Shown here: piece after piece, positions 29,942 through 39,309 of the stretch
Layout of the letters: every line of letters begins with the position of its first letter
How positions within the stretch are numbered: the stretch's first letter is position 1
DNA from: Pseudolactococcus insecticola
Lineage (GTDB): Bacteria; Bacillota; Bacilli; Lactobacillales; Streptococcaceae
NCBI RefSeq assembly: GCF_011170065.1
Contig: NZ_BLLH01000001.1
Coordinates: 124,001 to 188,000 of the forward strand
DNA: 64,000 nucleotides
Reading direction: 5' to 3'
Program-made: the position numbers and the translations under genes
The notes under the pieces: generated by a model
The model's input: only the letters and a program-made list of their open reading frames with translations
Databases searched by the model: none
Told to the model about the DNA's origin: nothing

Positions 29942-30541
29942 ATGGAAATCATAGAAAAATATGTCGCATTTGACTTGGAATTTAACACAGTTGACGAGGT
30001 AGAGCACTTGATTCAGGTGTCAGCTGTCATTTTTGATAAAGGTGAAGAACTGGCAAATTTTGACGCCTTTGTCTATTCTGACGTGCCACTCAACTCATTT
30101 GTCATCGGTCTGACGGGAATCACGCAGGAAAAGGTTCTGACGGCGCAAAAAGCACCTGTTGTTTTACAGGCGCTAAAAGATTTTATCGGTGATTTGCCCG
30201 TTATTGGCTACAACGCCAATAAGTCAGATCTGCCGATCTTGCTTGAAAATGGCCTTGATCTGTCTGAAAACTATGCGCTTGATGTCTATGAAACGGCGGA
30301 TGCCATGCGTGATAACAAGCTGCACGGTGTCAAAAATTTTCAGCTCAAAACGCTTGCAGAATTTTTTCATGTTGGTTTGAAAAATGCCCATAACGCACTT
30401 GCTGACAGCAGGATGACAGCGCTCGTCTACGAAGCCATGAAAGACACGCAAGAAGCTGAAAAGCTACTAGATGCACAAAATCAGACACAAGAAAAAGAGA
30501 CTTCTGACAGTCCCTTTGCTGGTTTAGCAGGACTTTTCTGA
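29942..30541 (+). CDS. DnaQ-like DEDDh 3'-5' exonuclease
   Basis: 199 residues. Exo I motif FDLEFNTV (D11, E13), Exo II with GYNANKSDLPIL, Exo III HNALADS (His and Asp). This is the epsilon/RNase T-like fold, and the 25-residue C-terminal tail is acidic and probably disordered. It may be a stand-alone proofreading or RNA-trimming exonuclease; the substrate is unknown. It ends 2 bp from the convergent TetR 2 gene with no terminator between. Confidence 0.85.
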   Translation: MEIIEKYVAFDLEFNTVDEVEHLIQVSAVIFDKGEELANFDAFVYSDVPLNSFVIGLTGITQEKVLTAQKAPVVLQALKDFIGDLPVIGYNANKSDLPILLENGLDLSENYALDVYETADAMRDNKLHGVKNFQLKTLAEFFHVGLKNAHNALADSRMTALVYEAMKDTQEAEKLLDAQNQTQEKETSDSPFAGLAGLF

Positions 30542-30543
30542 AC

Positions 30544-31077
30544 TTAAAAACCTGCCATCGTAATAATAGTATCCGTGATTTCTCGCGGATTTTCTTTTTT
30601 TCCGCGTTTTAGCCAAAGCTGCACCGTGCCGAAAATTGCGTGAGAAAAGTAAGTCGCACGGTAGTCAATATCGATTTTTTTTAAGTCTTTTCGACTGAAA
30701 TTAGGCTCGAAAAAGGTCGTTAATATAACTTTGAGTTTTTGACGCATATAGATGTGGATTTCGCGCGTGCCGTTTTCAGATAGCAGGGCAGATAGTAATT
30801 TTTCATGATATAGCATCTCAAAAATTTCATAAACTGCGGCATGCAGGTCTTCGAAGTGCTTATCAAAAATGTACTCTAGTTGCTTAAAAAACACGTGTTG
30901 ATACTGGTCAATCATCTCGTATTTGTCTTGGTAATGGGTATAAAAGTTGGAGCGACTGATGCCCGCACGTTTGACGAGCTCAGTTGTCGTGATGCGATCA
31001 AACGATTTTTCGGCTAATAAGTTACTCATGGCAGTTTCAAGTGCCTGATTTGTCTTGATGATTCGGATGTCCGTCAT
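30544..31077 (-). CDS. TetR-family regulator (2), divergent from the second YhgE-type gene
   Basis: 177 residues. Helix-turn-helix TTTELVKRAGISRSNFYTHYQDKYEMI at about 29-55, then a C-terminal domain with the TetR_C_33-like pattern (AIFGTVQLWLKRGKKENPREI) seen in regulators of YhgE-type genes. Divergent from the long YhgE gene. The AAGGGA ribosome site is ordinary. Not closely similar to TetR 1, so the two TetR/YhgE pairs are not a simple recent duplication. Confidence 0.88.
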   Translation of the reverse strand: MTDIRIIKTNQALETAMSNLLAEKSFDRITTTELVKRAGISRSNFYTHYQDKYEMIDQYQHVFFKQLEYIFDKHFEDLHAAVYEIFEMLYHEKLLSALLSENGTREIHIYMRQKLKVILTTFFEPNFSRKDLKKIDIDYRATYFSHAIFGTVQLWLKRGKKENPREITDTIITMAGF

Positions 31078-31114
31078 GATGAAATCCCTTTCTTGCTAGA
31101 TTCTAAAACAAAAA

Positions 31115-31129
31115 TGAACAGACTGTCCA
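31115..31129. promoter_or_regulatory. probable TetR operator before YhgE-type gene 2
   Basis: TGAACAGACTGTCCA is a 15-bp palindrome with a single mismatch pair, lying in the divergent intergenic region between TetR 2 and the YhgE gene. A related partial site GTCTGTCTGG is seen near 31209. Confidence 0.55.
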
Positions 31130-31252
31130 TTTACTAACTTAGAATCCTTGAAATATCTCTAATAAGTATTATAATAAAAAATAAGAATAAAGACAAGGTG
31201 TCTTAAAACGTCTGTCTGGATAAACACCATTTCAATATTAAAGGAGCAAGTA

Positions 31253-33700
31253 ATGATCAAAAAAGAATGGCAAGCAATCTTACATAATCGACTATTTATG
31301 GCGATTATCATTGCCTTAGCGCTGATTCCTGCCCTCTACAATCTGATATTTCTATCATCAATGTGGGATCCATACGGCAAAATCAAGGACTTGCCAGTCG
31401 CTGTGGTCAATCAAGACAAGGCAGCAACTATATCTGGTTCTGACAAAACCATCAGTCTGGGCAAGGATTTAGTTGCAAAATTAGCTAAAAATGACAGTCT
31501 AGATTATCATTTTGTTTCAGAAAAAACTGCCAAGTCTGGCATCAAATCCGGTAAATATTTCATGGTAATCACGCTACCTGATGACTTTTCAAGTTCAGCA
31601 GCAGGCTTACTTGATGACGGTGCAAAACCAGCAGAAATCGACTATCAGACAAGTAAAGGGCATAATTTTATCTCAGCAAAAATGAGCGAGTCTGCGATGG
31701 AAAAGCTGAAAGCAGAGGTCTCAAACAACATCACAGCCACCTACACACAGGCCGTGTTTGACAATCTAAACACACTCAAAGCGGGCATGACTGATGCCTC
31801 AAAAGGCAGTCAAAAAGTAACAAGTGGCGCAAGTGCACTCGTTTCAGGCAGCAAAACCTTGTCTGACGGTCTAGGCATATTGTCAAGTCAATCTGTCGCC
31901 TTTTCTGACGGGACGCAGCAGCTATCGAGTGGCCTTACTCAGTACACGGCAGGCGTAGGACAACTCAGTTCAGGCGCAACGGCCTTAAAAGCTGGAATCG
32001 CTCAGTATACCGCAGGTACAGGTCAAGTCGCAAGTGGCTTGTCAGCGCTCGACACAAGTTCTCAAAAATTAACAGCGGGTGCAGAAAATCTAGCCGCGGG
32101 CACACAAAAAGTTGCTGATTTATCAAAAGGGACAGCGCAGCTAAATGCAGGCTTGTCAGAACTCGCTAAAAAATCGAGCCTATCGAAGACGCAAAAAGCT
32201 CAGCTGACAACACTTGAAACAGGAATGACTGCATTAAATACAGCCATCCAAGACTTCAACACGCAAAATCAAGCAGCATCAGACAGCACAACATTGACCA
32301 ACTTGCTGACTAGCATCGCAACTAATGCGCAGACAATTATTGCTGAAAATCAAGCGCAGCAAGCAGATCAATTGGCAGCATTAAAAGCAACAGCAACTTA
32401 TAAATCGCTGACAGCAAGCGAGCAAGATGAGTTGACATCAGCTATTAGCACAGGTTCATCTGACATCACAAGTCAAGCCACGCAGACTTTACAAGCCGCG
32501 CAAGGCTTGAAAACAGCACTTGAAACGCTCGCAGCCAATCAAGCAAAAAGTCAAGCGGCAACAGCACAAATCGCAGCAGCAGCAGCTCAAGCATTGCCCG
32601 CTGGGCAAAAAAGCCTTTCAGACTTGTCAACAGGTCTGACGAACATTAATACTGCGCTCACAACGCAAGTTTTACCAGCTAGTCAAGCTCTCACCACAGG
32701 TAGTGGCCAGTTAGATGACGCCTTGTCATCAGGAGCAAGTGCACTTAACACAGGTATCAGCCAGTACACATCAGCAGTCTCAAAACTAAATACAGGTGCA
32801 GTTGAGTTGTCAAATAAATCAGAAGACTTGACAAATGGTGCAGCACAGGTCGTGACTGGATCTAAAACGCTTTCAAGTAAGAGCAACACGCTGTTAAGTG
32901 GTGCCAGCAAATTAAGTGACGGCGCTAGCAAATTGACCGATGGCACAGGCAAGCTTGCAAGTGGTGGTACAACGCTCAATTCAGGATTGACAACCCTTGA
33001 AAACGGCTCAGCCACGCTTAGTCATGCGCTTTCATCAGGTGTGACAAAACTTAACCAACAAAATCTGACCACGAGCGCCAGCAAGGTCATTTCAAAACCG
33101 CTAGTCCTCAAACATAAAGATACCGATAAGTCTGCGACTAACGGCGTCGGCATGGCACCTTACATGATCTCAGTTGCGCTCTTTGTCGGCGCACTTTCAA
33201 CCAACATGCTGATAGGCAACTCGCTATCTGGCGCTAAGTTCAAGAGTCGCCGTGACTGGTTTTTGGGCAAACTTGCGACTAACGGCGTGATTGCGCTCGC
33301 ACAAGGGATACTAGTCAATATTGCAGTGCATCTGCTTGGACTTAGTGCCACGCATGAAGTTGCGACATTCTTTTTCATCATCTTGATCTCGCTTAGCTTC
33401 ATGAGTCTCGTTACCTTCCTAAATACGGCGCTTGGCAAGCCCGGATCTTTCCTCGTTTTGATTTTACTTTTGTTGCAGTTGGCGTCAAGTGCGGGGACCT
33501 ACCCGCTTGCCTTAACAGATAAGTTCTTTCAAACGATCAATCCTTGGTTGCCAATGACTTACGCTGTTTCAGGGATTCGTGAGGTTGTGAGTCTTACAGG
33601 AAATATTGGAGTTCAAACGATTATTCTCTTAGGCGTTGCAATCGTCTTTGCCATCCTAGCACCATTGACCTTGAAAAAATCTGATCTGAAAGCGGTATAA
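31253..33700 (+). CDS. YhgE/Pip-type membrane protein (long form with helical repeats)
   Basis: 815 residues. N-terminal membrane segment and SMWDPYGKIKDLPVAVVNQDKA as in the short paralog; residues about 170-610 form a Ser/Thr/Ala/Gly-rich array of short degenerate repeats (patterns such as LSSGLTQYTAGVGQLSSGA and LSDGASKLTDGTGKLASGG), probably long extracellular helices; six membrane helices end the protein. This layout is that of YhgE/Pip proteins related to phage-infection protein of lactococci. Its cargo is unknown. Under probable control of TetR 2. Confidence 0.85.
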   Translation: MIKKEWQAILHNRLFMAIIIALALIPALYNLIFLSSMWDPYGKIKDLPVAVVNQDKAATISGSDKTISLGKDLVAKLAKNDSLDYHFVSEKTAKSGIKSGKYFMVITLPDDFSSSAAGLLDDGAKPAEIDYQTSKGHNFISAKMSESAMEKLKAEVSNNITATYTQAVFDNLNTLKAGMTDASKGSQKVTSGASALVSGSKTLSDGLGILSSQSVAFSDGTQQLSSGLTQYTAGVGQLSSGATALKAGIAQYTAGTGQVASGLSALDTSSQKLTAGAENLAAGTQKVADLSKGTAQLNAGLSELAKKSSLSKTQKAQLTTLETGMTALNTAIQDFNTQNQAASDSTTLTNLLTSIATNAQTIIAENQAQQADQLAALKATATYKSLTASEQDELTSAISTGSSDITSQATQTLQAAQGLKTALETLAANQAKSQAATAQIAAAAAQALPAGQKSLSDLSTGLTNINTALTTQVLPASQALTTGSGQLDDALSSGASALNTGISQYTSAVSKLNTGAVELSNKSEDLTNGAAQVVTGSKTLSSKSNTLLSGASKLSDGASKLTDGTGKLASGGTTLNSGLTTLENGSATLSHALSSGVTKLNQQNLTTSASKVISKPLVLKHKDTDKSATNGVGMAPYMISVALFVGALSTNMLIGNSLSGAKFKSRRDWFLGKLATNGVIALAQGILVNIAVHLLGLSATHEVATFFFIILISLSFMSLVTFLNTALGKPGSFLVLILLLLQLASSAGTYPLALTDKFFQTINPWLPMTYAVSGIREVVSLTGNIGVQTIILLGVAIVFAILAPLTLKKSDLKAV

Positions 33701-33721
33701 GACAGATCAAAGTTAATAGTT

Positions 33722-33752
33722 AAACTACCAGAAAATTTTGGTAGTTTTTTTA
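33722..33752 (+). terminator. terminator after the long YhgE gene
   Basis: AAACTACCA pairs with TGGTAGTTT across an AT-rich loop, followed by seven Ts. Confidence 0.85.
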
Positions 33753-33965
33753 TATATTCTCATATATTGGTATGATAGTATTTGTTTACAAACGTAACAG
33801 GTGGTTGAAAATTATTCTAAAACCGTTGACAAATGCCGATTTAAAGCATTTCAATGATAATTCTAGCTAAAAAATGCCAAAAAAATCATGCAAATCCAAT
33901 TTAAAAATGGTAAACTAGAGCAATAGAAAAAAACTAGAAAAAAATGAAAGTAAAGGAAATGCAAC

Positions 33966-34124
33966 ATGCTAAAATTGCGACAAGGTTTGATTGATATGAA
34001 ACACTGGGCAGTGATCAAGTTTGTTTTACAGAGTATTTTTTATTTTATCATCTTGTTTATCTTGCTCTATCTCTTTGGCTACTCGGGACATGGTCAGGGT
34101 AACTTTATCTATAATGAATTTTAA
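33966..34124 (+). CDS. dltX: DltX, small membrane protein of teichoic acid D-alanylation
   Basis: 52 residues, one transmembrane helix (about 18-40, Phe/Ile/Leu-rich) and the conserved C-terminal ending FIYNEF. AAAGGAA precedes the ATG at a good distance. DltX is essential for D-alanine transfer; its C-terminal motif is thought to carry D-alanyl intermediates at the DltB/DltD interface. First gene of the dlt operon, 27 bp before dltA; easily missed because of its size. Confidence 0.92.
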   Translation: MLKLRQGLIDMKHWAVIKFVLQSIFYFIILFILLYLFGYSGHGQGNFIYNEF

Positions 34125-34151
34125 GTAGCAGTTATAAAAGGAGAAACTCAG

Positions 34152-35705
34152 ATGTTCATCAAAAATATGATTGAAACCATCACTCACTATGTAAAGACAC
34201 AGCCGGACGCTATCGTTTATGACGAGCTTGGTAAGACGCATACTTATGCTGATTTAGCGCATGATTCAGACGCGATTGCAGCCAGTATCATTGCACTGAA
34301 GCTCGCCGAAAAAAGTCCCGTGCTTGTTTTTGGTGGGCAAACATATGAGATGCTTGCGACTTTTGTCGCACTGACTAAGTCAGGGCATGCCTATATTCCG
34401 GTTGATGCGTCGTCAGCCGTTGAACGCTTGACGTCAGTGCTTGAGATTGCGCAGCCAGCAGCTGTTATTGCTGTGTCTGAGCTTCCGATTTCAAACGATG
34501 ATATTGCTGTGCCAGTTTTTTCAGCCGATGATCTCGCAGCTAGTTTGGCGCAAAAGATTGTGCCTGAGTATGATCTTAGCAATGCCGTGCTAGGTGATGA
34601 GACTTACTATATCATCTTTACTTCTGGTACGACGGGTCAGCCCAAGGGCGTTCAAATTTCTCATGATAATCTCTTATCATTTGTTAATTGGCTGATCAAT
34701 GATGCGGCGTTTGACTTGCCAAAACAGGCAAAAATGTTGGCGCAGCCACCTTATTCATTTGATTTATCTGTCATGTATTGGGCGCCGACTTTGGCAGTTG
34801 GTGGGACATTATACGCACTACCAAAAGAAAAGACAGCGAATTTCAAAGCATTATTTGCTGTTTTGCCTAAAATGCCTATCCAAGTTTGGACGTCAACGCC
34901 GTCATTTGTCGATATGGCCATGCTATCAGATGACTTTACGGCTGAGAAAATGCCAGATTTGACACGCTTTTACTTTTGCGGTGAAGAATTAACCGTTAAA
35001 ACTGCAGCAAAATTGCGTCAAAGGTTTCCTCAGGCTGTGATTGTCAATTCATTCGGTCCTACTGAAGCAACCGTTGCCTTTTCAGCTGTCGCCATTTCTG
35101 ACGAGATGATAAAGAGCGCAGAACGCCTACCTATCGGCTATGTCAAATCTGACGCACCGACGGTTATCCTAGATGACAAACTACAAGAAGTGCCTGTCAA
35201 TACACCGGGTGAGATTGTCGTGACAGGACCAGGTATCTCAAAGGGGTATATCCATAATCCTGAAAAGACACAGGAGGTTTTCTTTGAACTAAATGGCAAG
35301 CCTGCTTATCACACGGGTGATATTGGCAGCTTTGATGAAAATGGTCTCTTGCATTATGGCGGTCGGATGGATTTTCAAATCAAGTTTAATGGTTATCGAA
35401 TCGAGCTTGAAGAAGTCGCACACGTTTTGAAGAAGTCGCATTATGTTGAGGCGGCAGTGGCTGTGCCGAGATATAATGCTGAGCACAAGATTCAGCAGCT
35501 ACTTGCCTATGTGGTTGTGCCTGACGATGTACGTGCGCAGTTTGAGAAGCCACTAGATCTGACGAAGGCAATCAAGCTTGAACTTGCAAACGATATGATG
35601 GACTATATGATGCCGTCGCGCTTTATCTATCGTGATAGTTTACCAATTACGCCAAATGGTAAGGTGGATATTAAGGCTTTGATTGCTGAGGTGAATGCCA
35701 AGTGA
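34152..35705 (+). CDS. dltA: D-alanine--D-alanyl carrier protein ligase
   Basis: 517 residues. AMP-forming adenylation enzyme with the P-loop [11 protein letters not shown] at 156-166, YPDVD-like [13 protein letters not shown], the HTGDIG motif and a C-terminal domain with GKVDIKAL. It activates D-alanine and loads it on DltC. AAAGGAG lies 8 bp before ATG 34152; MIETI at 34167 is a possible shorter start. Overlaps dltB by GTGA. Confidence 0.96.
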   Translation: MFIKNMIETITHYVKTQPDAIVYDELGKTHTYADLAHDSDAIAASIIALKLAEKSPVLVFGGQTYEMLATFVALTKSGHAYIPVDASSAVERLTSVLEIAQPAAVIAVSELPISNDDIAVPVFSADDLAASLAQKIVPEYDLSNAVLGDETYYIIFTSGTTGQPKGVQISHDNLLSFVNWLINDAAFDLPKQAKMLAQPPYSFDLSVMYWAPTLAVGGTLYALPKEKTANFKALFAVLPKMPIQVWTSTPSFVDMAMLSDDFTAEKMPDLTRFYFCGEELTVKTAAKLRQRFPQAVIVNSFGPTEATVAFSAVAISDEMIKSAERLPIGYVKSDAPTVILDDKLQEVPVNTPGEIVVTGPGISKGYIHNPEKTQEVFFELNGKPAYHTGDIGSFDENGLLHYGGRMDFQIKFNGYRIELEEVAHVLKKSHYVEAAVAVPRYNAEHKIQQLLAYVVVPDDVRAQFEKPLDLTKAIKLELANDMMDYMMPSRFIYRDSLPITPNGKVDIKALIAEVNAK

Positions 35706-36979
35706 TTAGCTGGTTACAAAGTCTTCCAAACTGGGAGCCCTACGGTGCGCCACGCTATTTCTTTTTCTTACTGACTGCCTTGGTGCCTGTGGTCGTCTCG
35801 CTCATGCTTGGTAGACGATTGAAGATTTATGAGACACTCGTCTCGCTTGTTTTTGTTCTGATGATGTTTGGCGGACAGACCTGGCCACAGTTTTTTGCCT
35901 TTATCAGCTATCTGATCTGGCAGACCATCATCGTCTTTAGCTATCAGCGCTATCGAAAAAATGCGAATAATAAATGGTTTTTCTATGCAGCAGTATTGCT
36001 TGCAATATTGCCACTTATTGTGGTTAAGTTGACGCCTGCTGTCATTGGTCAGAACTCTCTTTTGGGTTTTTTAGGCATTTCTTATCTGAACTTTCGAACG
36101 GTTGCCATGATAATGGAAATGCGTGATGGTGAACTCCACGATGTTACTTTTTTACATTTCTTTCGATTTATGATCTTCTTGCCGACTATTTCGTCTGGTC
36201 CGATTGACCGCTATCGGCGGTTTGACGCAGATGATGCACAAGCGCCTGATCGTGCGAGCTATCTGGATATGGTTGAAAAAGCTGTCTGGTATCTCATGCT
36301 TGGTGCCTTTTACAAGTTCATCATGGCCTATATTTTTGGGAGTTTGCTCCTGCCGCAAGTCAAGCAAATGGCGCTACATGCGGGTGGCTTGTTTAACTGG
36401 TGGACGATTGCAGTCATGTATAGTTATGGATTTGATCTGTTTTTTGACTTTGCAGGCTACTCGCTTTTTGCAGTCGGGATTTCCTATCTGATGGGCATTA
36501 AGACACCTGTCAATTTTGATAAACCATTTATCGCGCGTGATCTGAAAGACTTTTGGAACCGTTGGCACATGTCGCTGAGTTTCTGGTTTAGAGACTTCGT
36601 TTTCATGAGGCTGGTCTATGTCTTTATGAAGAAAAAAGTCTTCAAAAATCGGAATACCACGTCAAGTGTGGCCTATCTGCTGAATATGACGCTCATGGGA
36701 TTCTGGCATGGTGTGACTTGGTATTACATTGCTTACGGGATTTTTCATGGTGTTGGTTTAATTATCAATGACTGGTGGACACGTAAGAAAAAAACGATCA
36801 ATAAATCGCGTAAAAAAGCAGGTCAAGCGCCCTTACCTGACAATAGACTGATTCACGCTGTGTCGATTTTTGTGACGTTCAATGTCGTGATGTTCAGCTT
36901 TCTACTGTTCTCAGGTTTCTTGGATCAATTGTGGTTTCACCCATTTGTCTATCATCATGGGCTACCGTTAAGAAAATAA
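35702..36979 (+). CDS. dltB: D-alanyl transfer protein DltB (MBOAT)
   Basis: 425 residues with a GTG start overlapping the dltA stop codon. Polytopic MBOAT protein; the catalytic histidine lies in [31 protein letters not shown] and [17 protein letters not shown]-type segments are family typical. It moves D-alanine from DltC across the membrane. Confidence 0.95.
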   Translation: MISWLQSLPNWEPYGAPRYFFFLLTALVPVVVSLMLGRRLKIYETLVSLVFVLMMFGGQTWPQFFAFISYLIWQTIIVFSYQRYRKNANNKWFFYAAVLLAILPLIVVKLTPAVIGQNSLLGFLGISYLNFRTVAMIMEMRDGELHDVTFLHFFRFMIFLPTISSGPIDRYRRFDADDAQAPDRASYLDMVEKAVWYLMLGAFYKFIMAYIFGSLLLPQVKQMALHAGGLFNWWTIAVMYSYGFDLFFDFAGYSLFAVGISYLMGIKTPVNFDKPFIARDLKDFWNRWHMSLSFWFRDFVFMRLVYVFMKKKVFKNRNTTSSVAYLLNMTLMGFWHGVTWYYIAYGIFHGVGLIINDWWTRKKKTINKSRKKAGQAPLPDNRLIHAVSIFVTFNVVMFSFLLFSGFLDQLWFHPFVYHHGLPLRK

Positions 36980-36997
36980 AAATAGAAAAGAGAAAAA

Positions 36998-37240
36998 ATG
37001 GCAACAATAAAAGAAGATGTAATTGAGATTATTGACGATTTGTTTATGGAAGATATTTCAGATATGATGGATGAAGACCTGTTTGATGCGGGTGTGCTTG
37101 ACTCAATGGGGACTGTTGAGCTTGTGATTGAGCTTGAAAATAAATTTGACATCAAAATCCCCGTCTCTGATATGGGTCGTGATGACTGGAATACAGGTGA
37201 TAAGATTGTCGCAGGCGTTGAGGCGCTGAAACATGCTTAA
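36998..37240 (+). CDS. dltC: D-alanyl carrier protein
   Basis: 80-residue acyl-carrier-type protein; the 4'-phosphopantetheine attachment site is S36 in [13 protein letters not shown]. Overlaps dltD by 8 bp. Confidence 0.95.
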   Translation: MATIKEDVIEIIDDLFMEDISDMMDEDLFDAGVLDSMGTVELVIELENKFDIKIPVSDMGRDDWNTGDKIVAGVEALKHA

Positions 37241-38489
37241 ACGTTTATGGCTGATTTTTGGGCCGATTTTAGTTGCAGTTGTCATGATTTTGGCTGTGAT
37301 TTTACTATCACCAATCAGCCATAAAAAACATGACCTTTTTGAAGAAAAAAGAGCTGCAGTTGCGTCGTCTGCCATAGTTTTCAAAAATGCAGGACTGAAA
37401 AATCAAGCGCTGTCAGATCCCAATCACCGTTTTGTGCCATTTTTTGGCTCAAGTGAGTGGCAACGATTTGATGAGATGCACCCGTCAGTTTTAGCAGCTG
37501 CTTATCATCGTGATTATACACCATTTTTACTGGGGATGAAGGGAACTGAGAGTTTGACGCAGTATTTTGGTATGCAGCAAATCAAGCCACAGTTGAAAAA
37601 CAAGCAAGCTGTTTTCGTGGTGTCACCACAATGGTTTGTTAAGGAAGGACAGATGCCGCAAGCTTTCGAGCATTATTATGCAGGTGATCAGGCTTATGAG
37701 TTTTTGATGACACAGACAGGTAGTAAGGCTGAGCAATATGCTGCTAAGCGGTTTCTTGCCATGATGCCTGAAAGTCCGATGACGAAGATGATGAAAAAAG
37801 TCGCAAAATCCGAGAAATTATCTACGCTAGATAGAAATGAACTCAAGTTTTTGAAGCATTTATCGCAGCGCGAGGATAATATTTTTGATGGTCTGCAAAT
37901 CAAGGATAATTACAGCAAAAAAGTGTTACCTAAGACGCAAAAATTACCTCAAAAATATGACATTGACGTGCTGTCACAAAAGGCAAGTGCGCTCGGTAAA
38001 GCACACACGAAAAATAATCCTTATGGCATTTTAGACAAATTTTATACGAAACGTGTGGCGGGACAACTCGCTGAATTGAAAGAGTCACAAAAGGATTATG
38101 ACTACCTAAAATCACCAGAATATGGCGATTTTCAGCTAGTTTTGGATGAATTTGCTAAGGAAAATACGTCAGTCATGTTCGTTATTCCTCCTGTCAATCA
38201 AAAATGGCAGAACTACACAGGCTTGAGCCAAGAAATGTATGAAAAAACGGTCGCTAAAATCAAGTATCAGCTGACGTCGCAAGGTTTTAATCGCATAGCT
38301 GACTTATCAGAATGTGGCGGAAATCCTTATTTCATGCAGGATACTATTCACCTTGGCTGGAATGGTTGGCTGGCTTTTGATCAGGCAGTTGCACCATTTC
38401 TGACGCAAAAACAAACTCAGCCGTCTTATGAGATCAATAACCATTTTCTCAGTCAAACTTGGGCAAACCAGACAGATATCTATCGTTGA
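37233..38489 (+). CDS. dltD: D-alanyl-lipoteichoic acid transfer protein DltD
   Basis: 418 residues. N-terminal membrane anchor (about 5-25), then an extracellular SGNH-like domain: [16 protein letters not shown] holds the nucleophile serine, and the [10 protein letters not shown] segment the catalytic Asp-His pair. It completes D-alanine transfer to teichoic acid. Last dlt gene. Confidence 0.95.
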   Translation: MLKRLWLIFGPILVAVVMILAVILLSPISHKKHDLFEEKRAAVASSAIVFKNAGLKNQALSDPNHRFVPFFGSSEWQRFDEMHPSVLAAAYHRDYTPFLLGMKGTESLTQYFGMQQIKPQLKNKQAVFVVSPQWFVKEGQMPQAFEHYYAGDQAYEFLMTQTGSKAEQYAAKRFLAMMPESPMTKMMKKVAKSEKLSTLDRNELKFLKHLSQREDNIFDGLQIKDNYSKKVLPKTQKLPQKYDIDVLSQKASALGKAHTKNNPYGILDKFYTKRVAGQLAELKESQKDYDYLKSPEYGDFQLVLDEFAKENTSVMFVIPPVNQKWQNYTGLSQEMYEKTVAKIKYQLTSQGFNRIADLSECGGNPYFMQDTIHLGWNGWLAFDQAVAPFLTQKQTQPSYEINNHFLSQTWANQTDIYR

Positions 38490-38497
38490 GTGTATCC

Positions 38498-38527
38498 TTG
38501 AGCTGTTTTAACAAATGAGTGTATAAT
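38498..38527 (+). promoter_or_regulatory. promoter of the secreted hydrolase gene
   Basis: TTGAGC (38498-38503), 18-bp spacer, TATAAT (38522-38527). The ATG at 38537 is 9 nt after the -10, so the 5' leader would be only 2-3 nt. Confidence 0.6.
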
Positions 38528-38536
38528 AAAAGTATC

Positions 38537-39274
38537 ATGAAAAAAATAGTATTGATTTTGATAGTAGGAGTGAGTATGGTGGCAGGTGTTGTGAGTGCAG
38601 ACACACAAAAATCAGGTTATATAACGACGCGCGACGGCACGCAGATTCACTATGTCCGCAGTGGTTCAGGGACACCTTTGATTTTACTGCATGGCAATGG
38701 TCAGAGTACCAACTATTTCAAGGCTCAAATGGGATTAACTGGTTTTGAGACGATTGCAGTGGATTCGCGCAATCATGGCAAATCGGGCAATTCGAAAAAG
38801 TTGACATTTGAGATTATGGCGCGTGATTTGCTGGATCTGCTGGATGCTTTGCACTTGAAAAAAGCGGATATTCTAGGCTTTTCTGACGGCGCCAATCAGG
38901 CCATGGTCTTTGCTAAGAACTATCCAGAACGTGTAGACAAGCTGATTTTGAACGCAGGTAATCTAACGCTGTCAGACCTACATTTTAGTGCGCAGCTGAC
39001 ATCTGTTTTACAAAACTTTGTCAGCTACACCCCTGTTTCTAGGCTACTTCTTAAAAAAGTTGATGTCTCAAAACATGATCTTGAAAAATTTAAGATGCCT
39101 GTTTTAGTCGTGGTCGGGGAAAACGATATGATCAAACGATCAGCATCAAAACGCATTGCCAAGTACAGCCACGCTGAATTCATCGAAATTCCAGGTGGGA
39201 CACACAAGGTATCACAGCAGCAACCGAAAGTGTTTAATAGGATTATTACAGAATTTTTAAATCAGTCAAGCTAA
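38537..39274 (+). CDS. secreted or anchored alpha/beta hydrolase
   Basis: 245 residues from ATG 38537 (MKKIVLILIVGVSMVAG), a Sec signal peptide that probably ends at VVSA-DT. Alpha/beta hydrolase fold: LLHGNGQSTNYF oxyanion loop, nucleophile S in LGFSDGANQ, acid in VVGENDMI and histidine in GGTHKV. Substrate unknown. It sits between dltD and mprF; no ribosome site is visible, matching its very short leader. Confidence 0.85.
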   Translation: MKKIVLILIVGVSMVAGVVSADTQKSGYITTRDGTQIHYVRSGSGTPLILLHGNGQSTNYFKAQMGLTGFETIAVDSRNHGKSGNSKKLTFEIMARDLLDLLDALHLKKADILGFSDGANQAMVFAKNYPERVDKLILNAGNLTLSDLHFSAQLTSVLQNFVSYTPVSRLLLKKVDVSKHDLEKFKMPVLVVVGENDMIKRSASKRIAKYSHAEFIEIPGGTHKVSQQQPKVFNRIITEFLNQSS

Positions 39275-39309
39275 CTAGCTGACAAAACTAGTCATTGGAG
39301 GACCGATCT

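Noticed and set aside
33752-33965. CiaR-type box (TTTAAG-N5-TTTAAG) before dltX
   Set aside because: Only a loose TTTAAA-N4-TTCAA resemblance near 33840; spacing and bases do not match.
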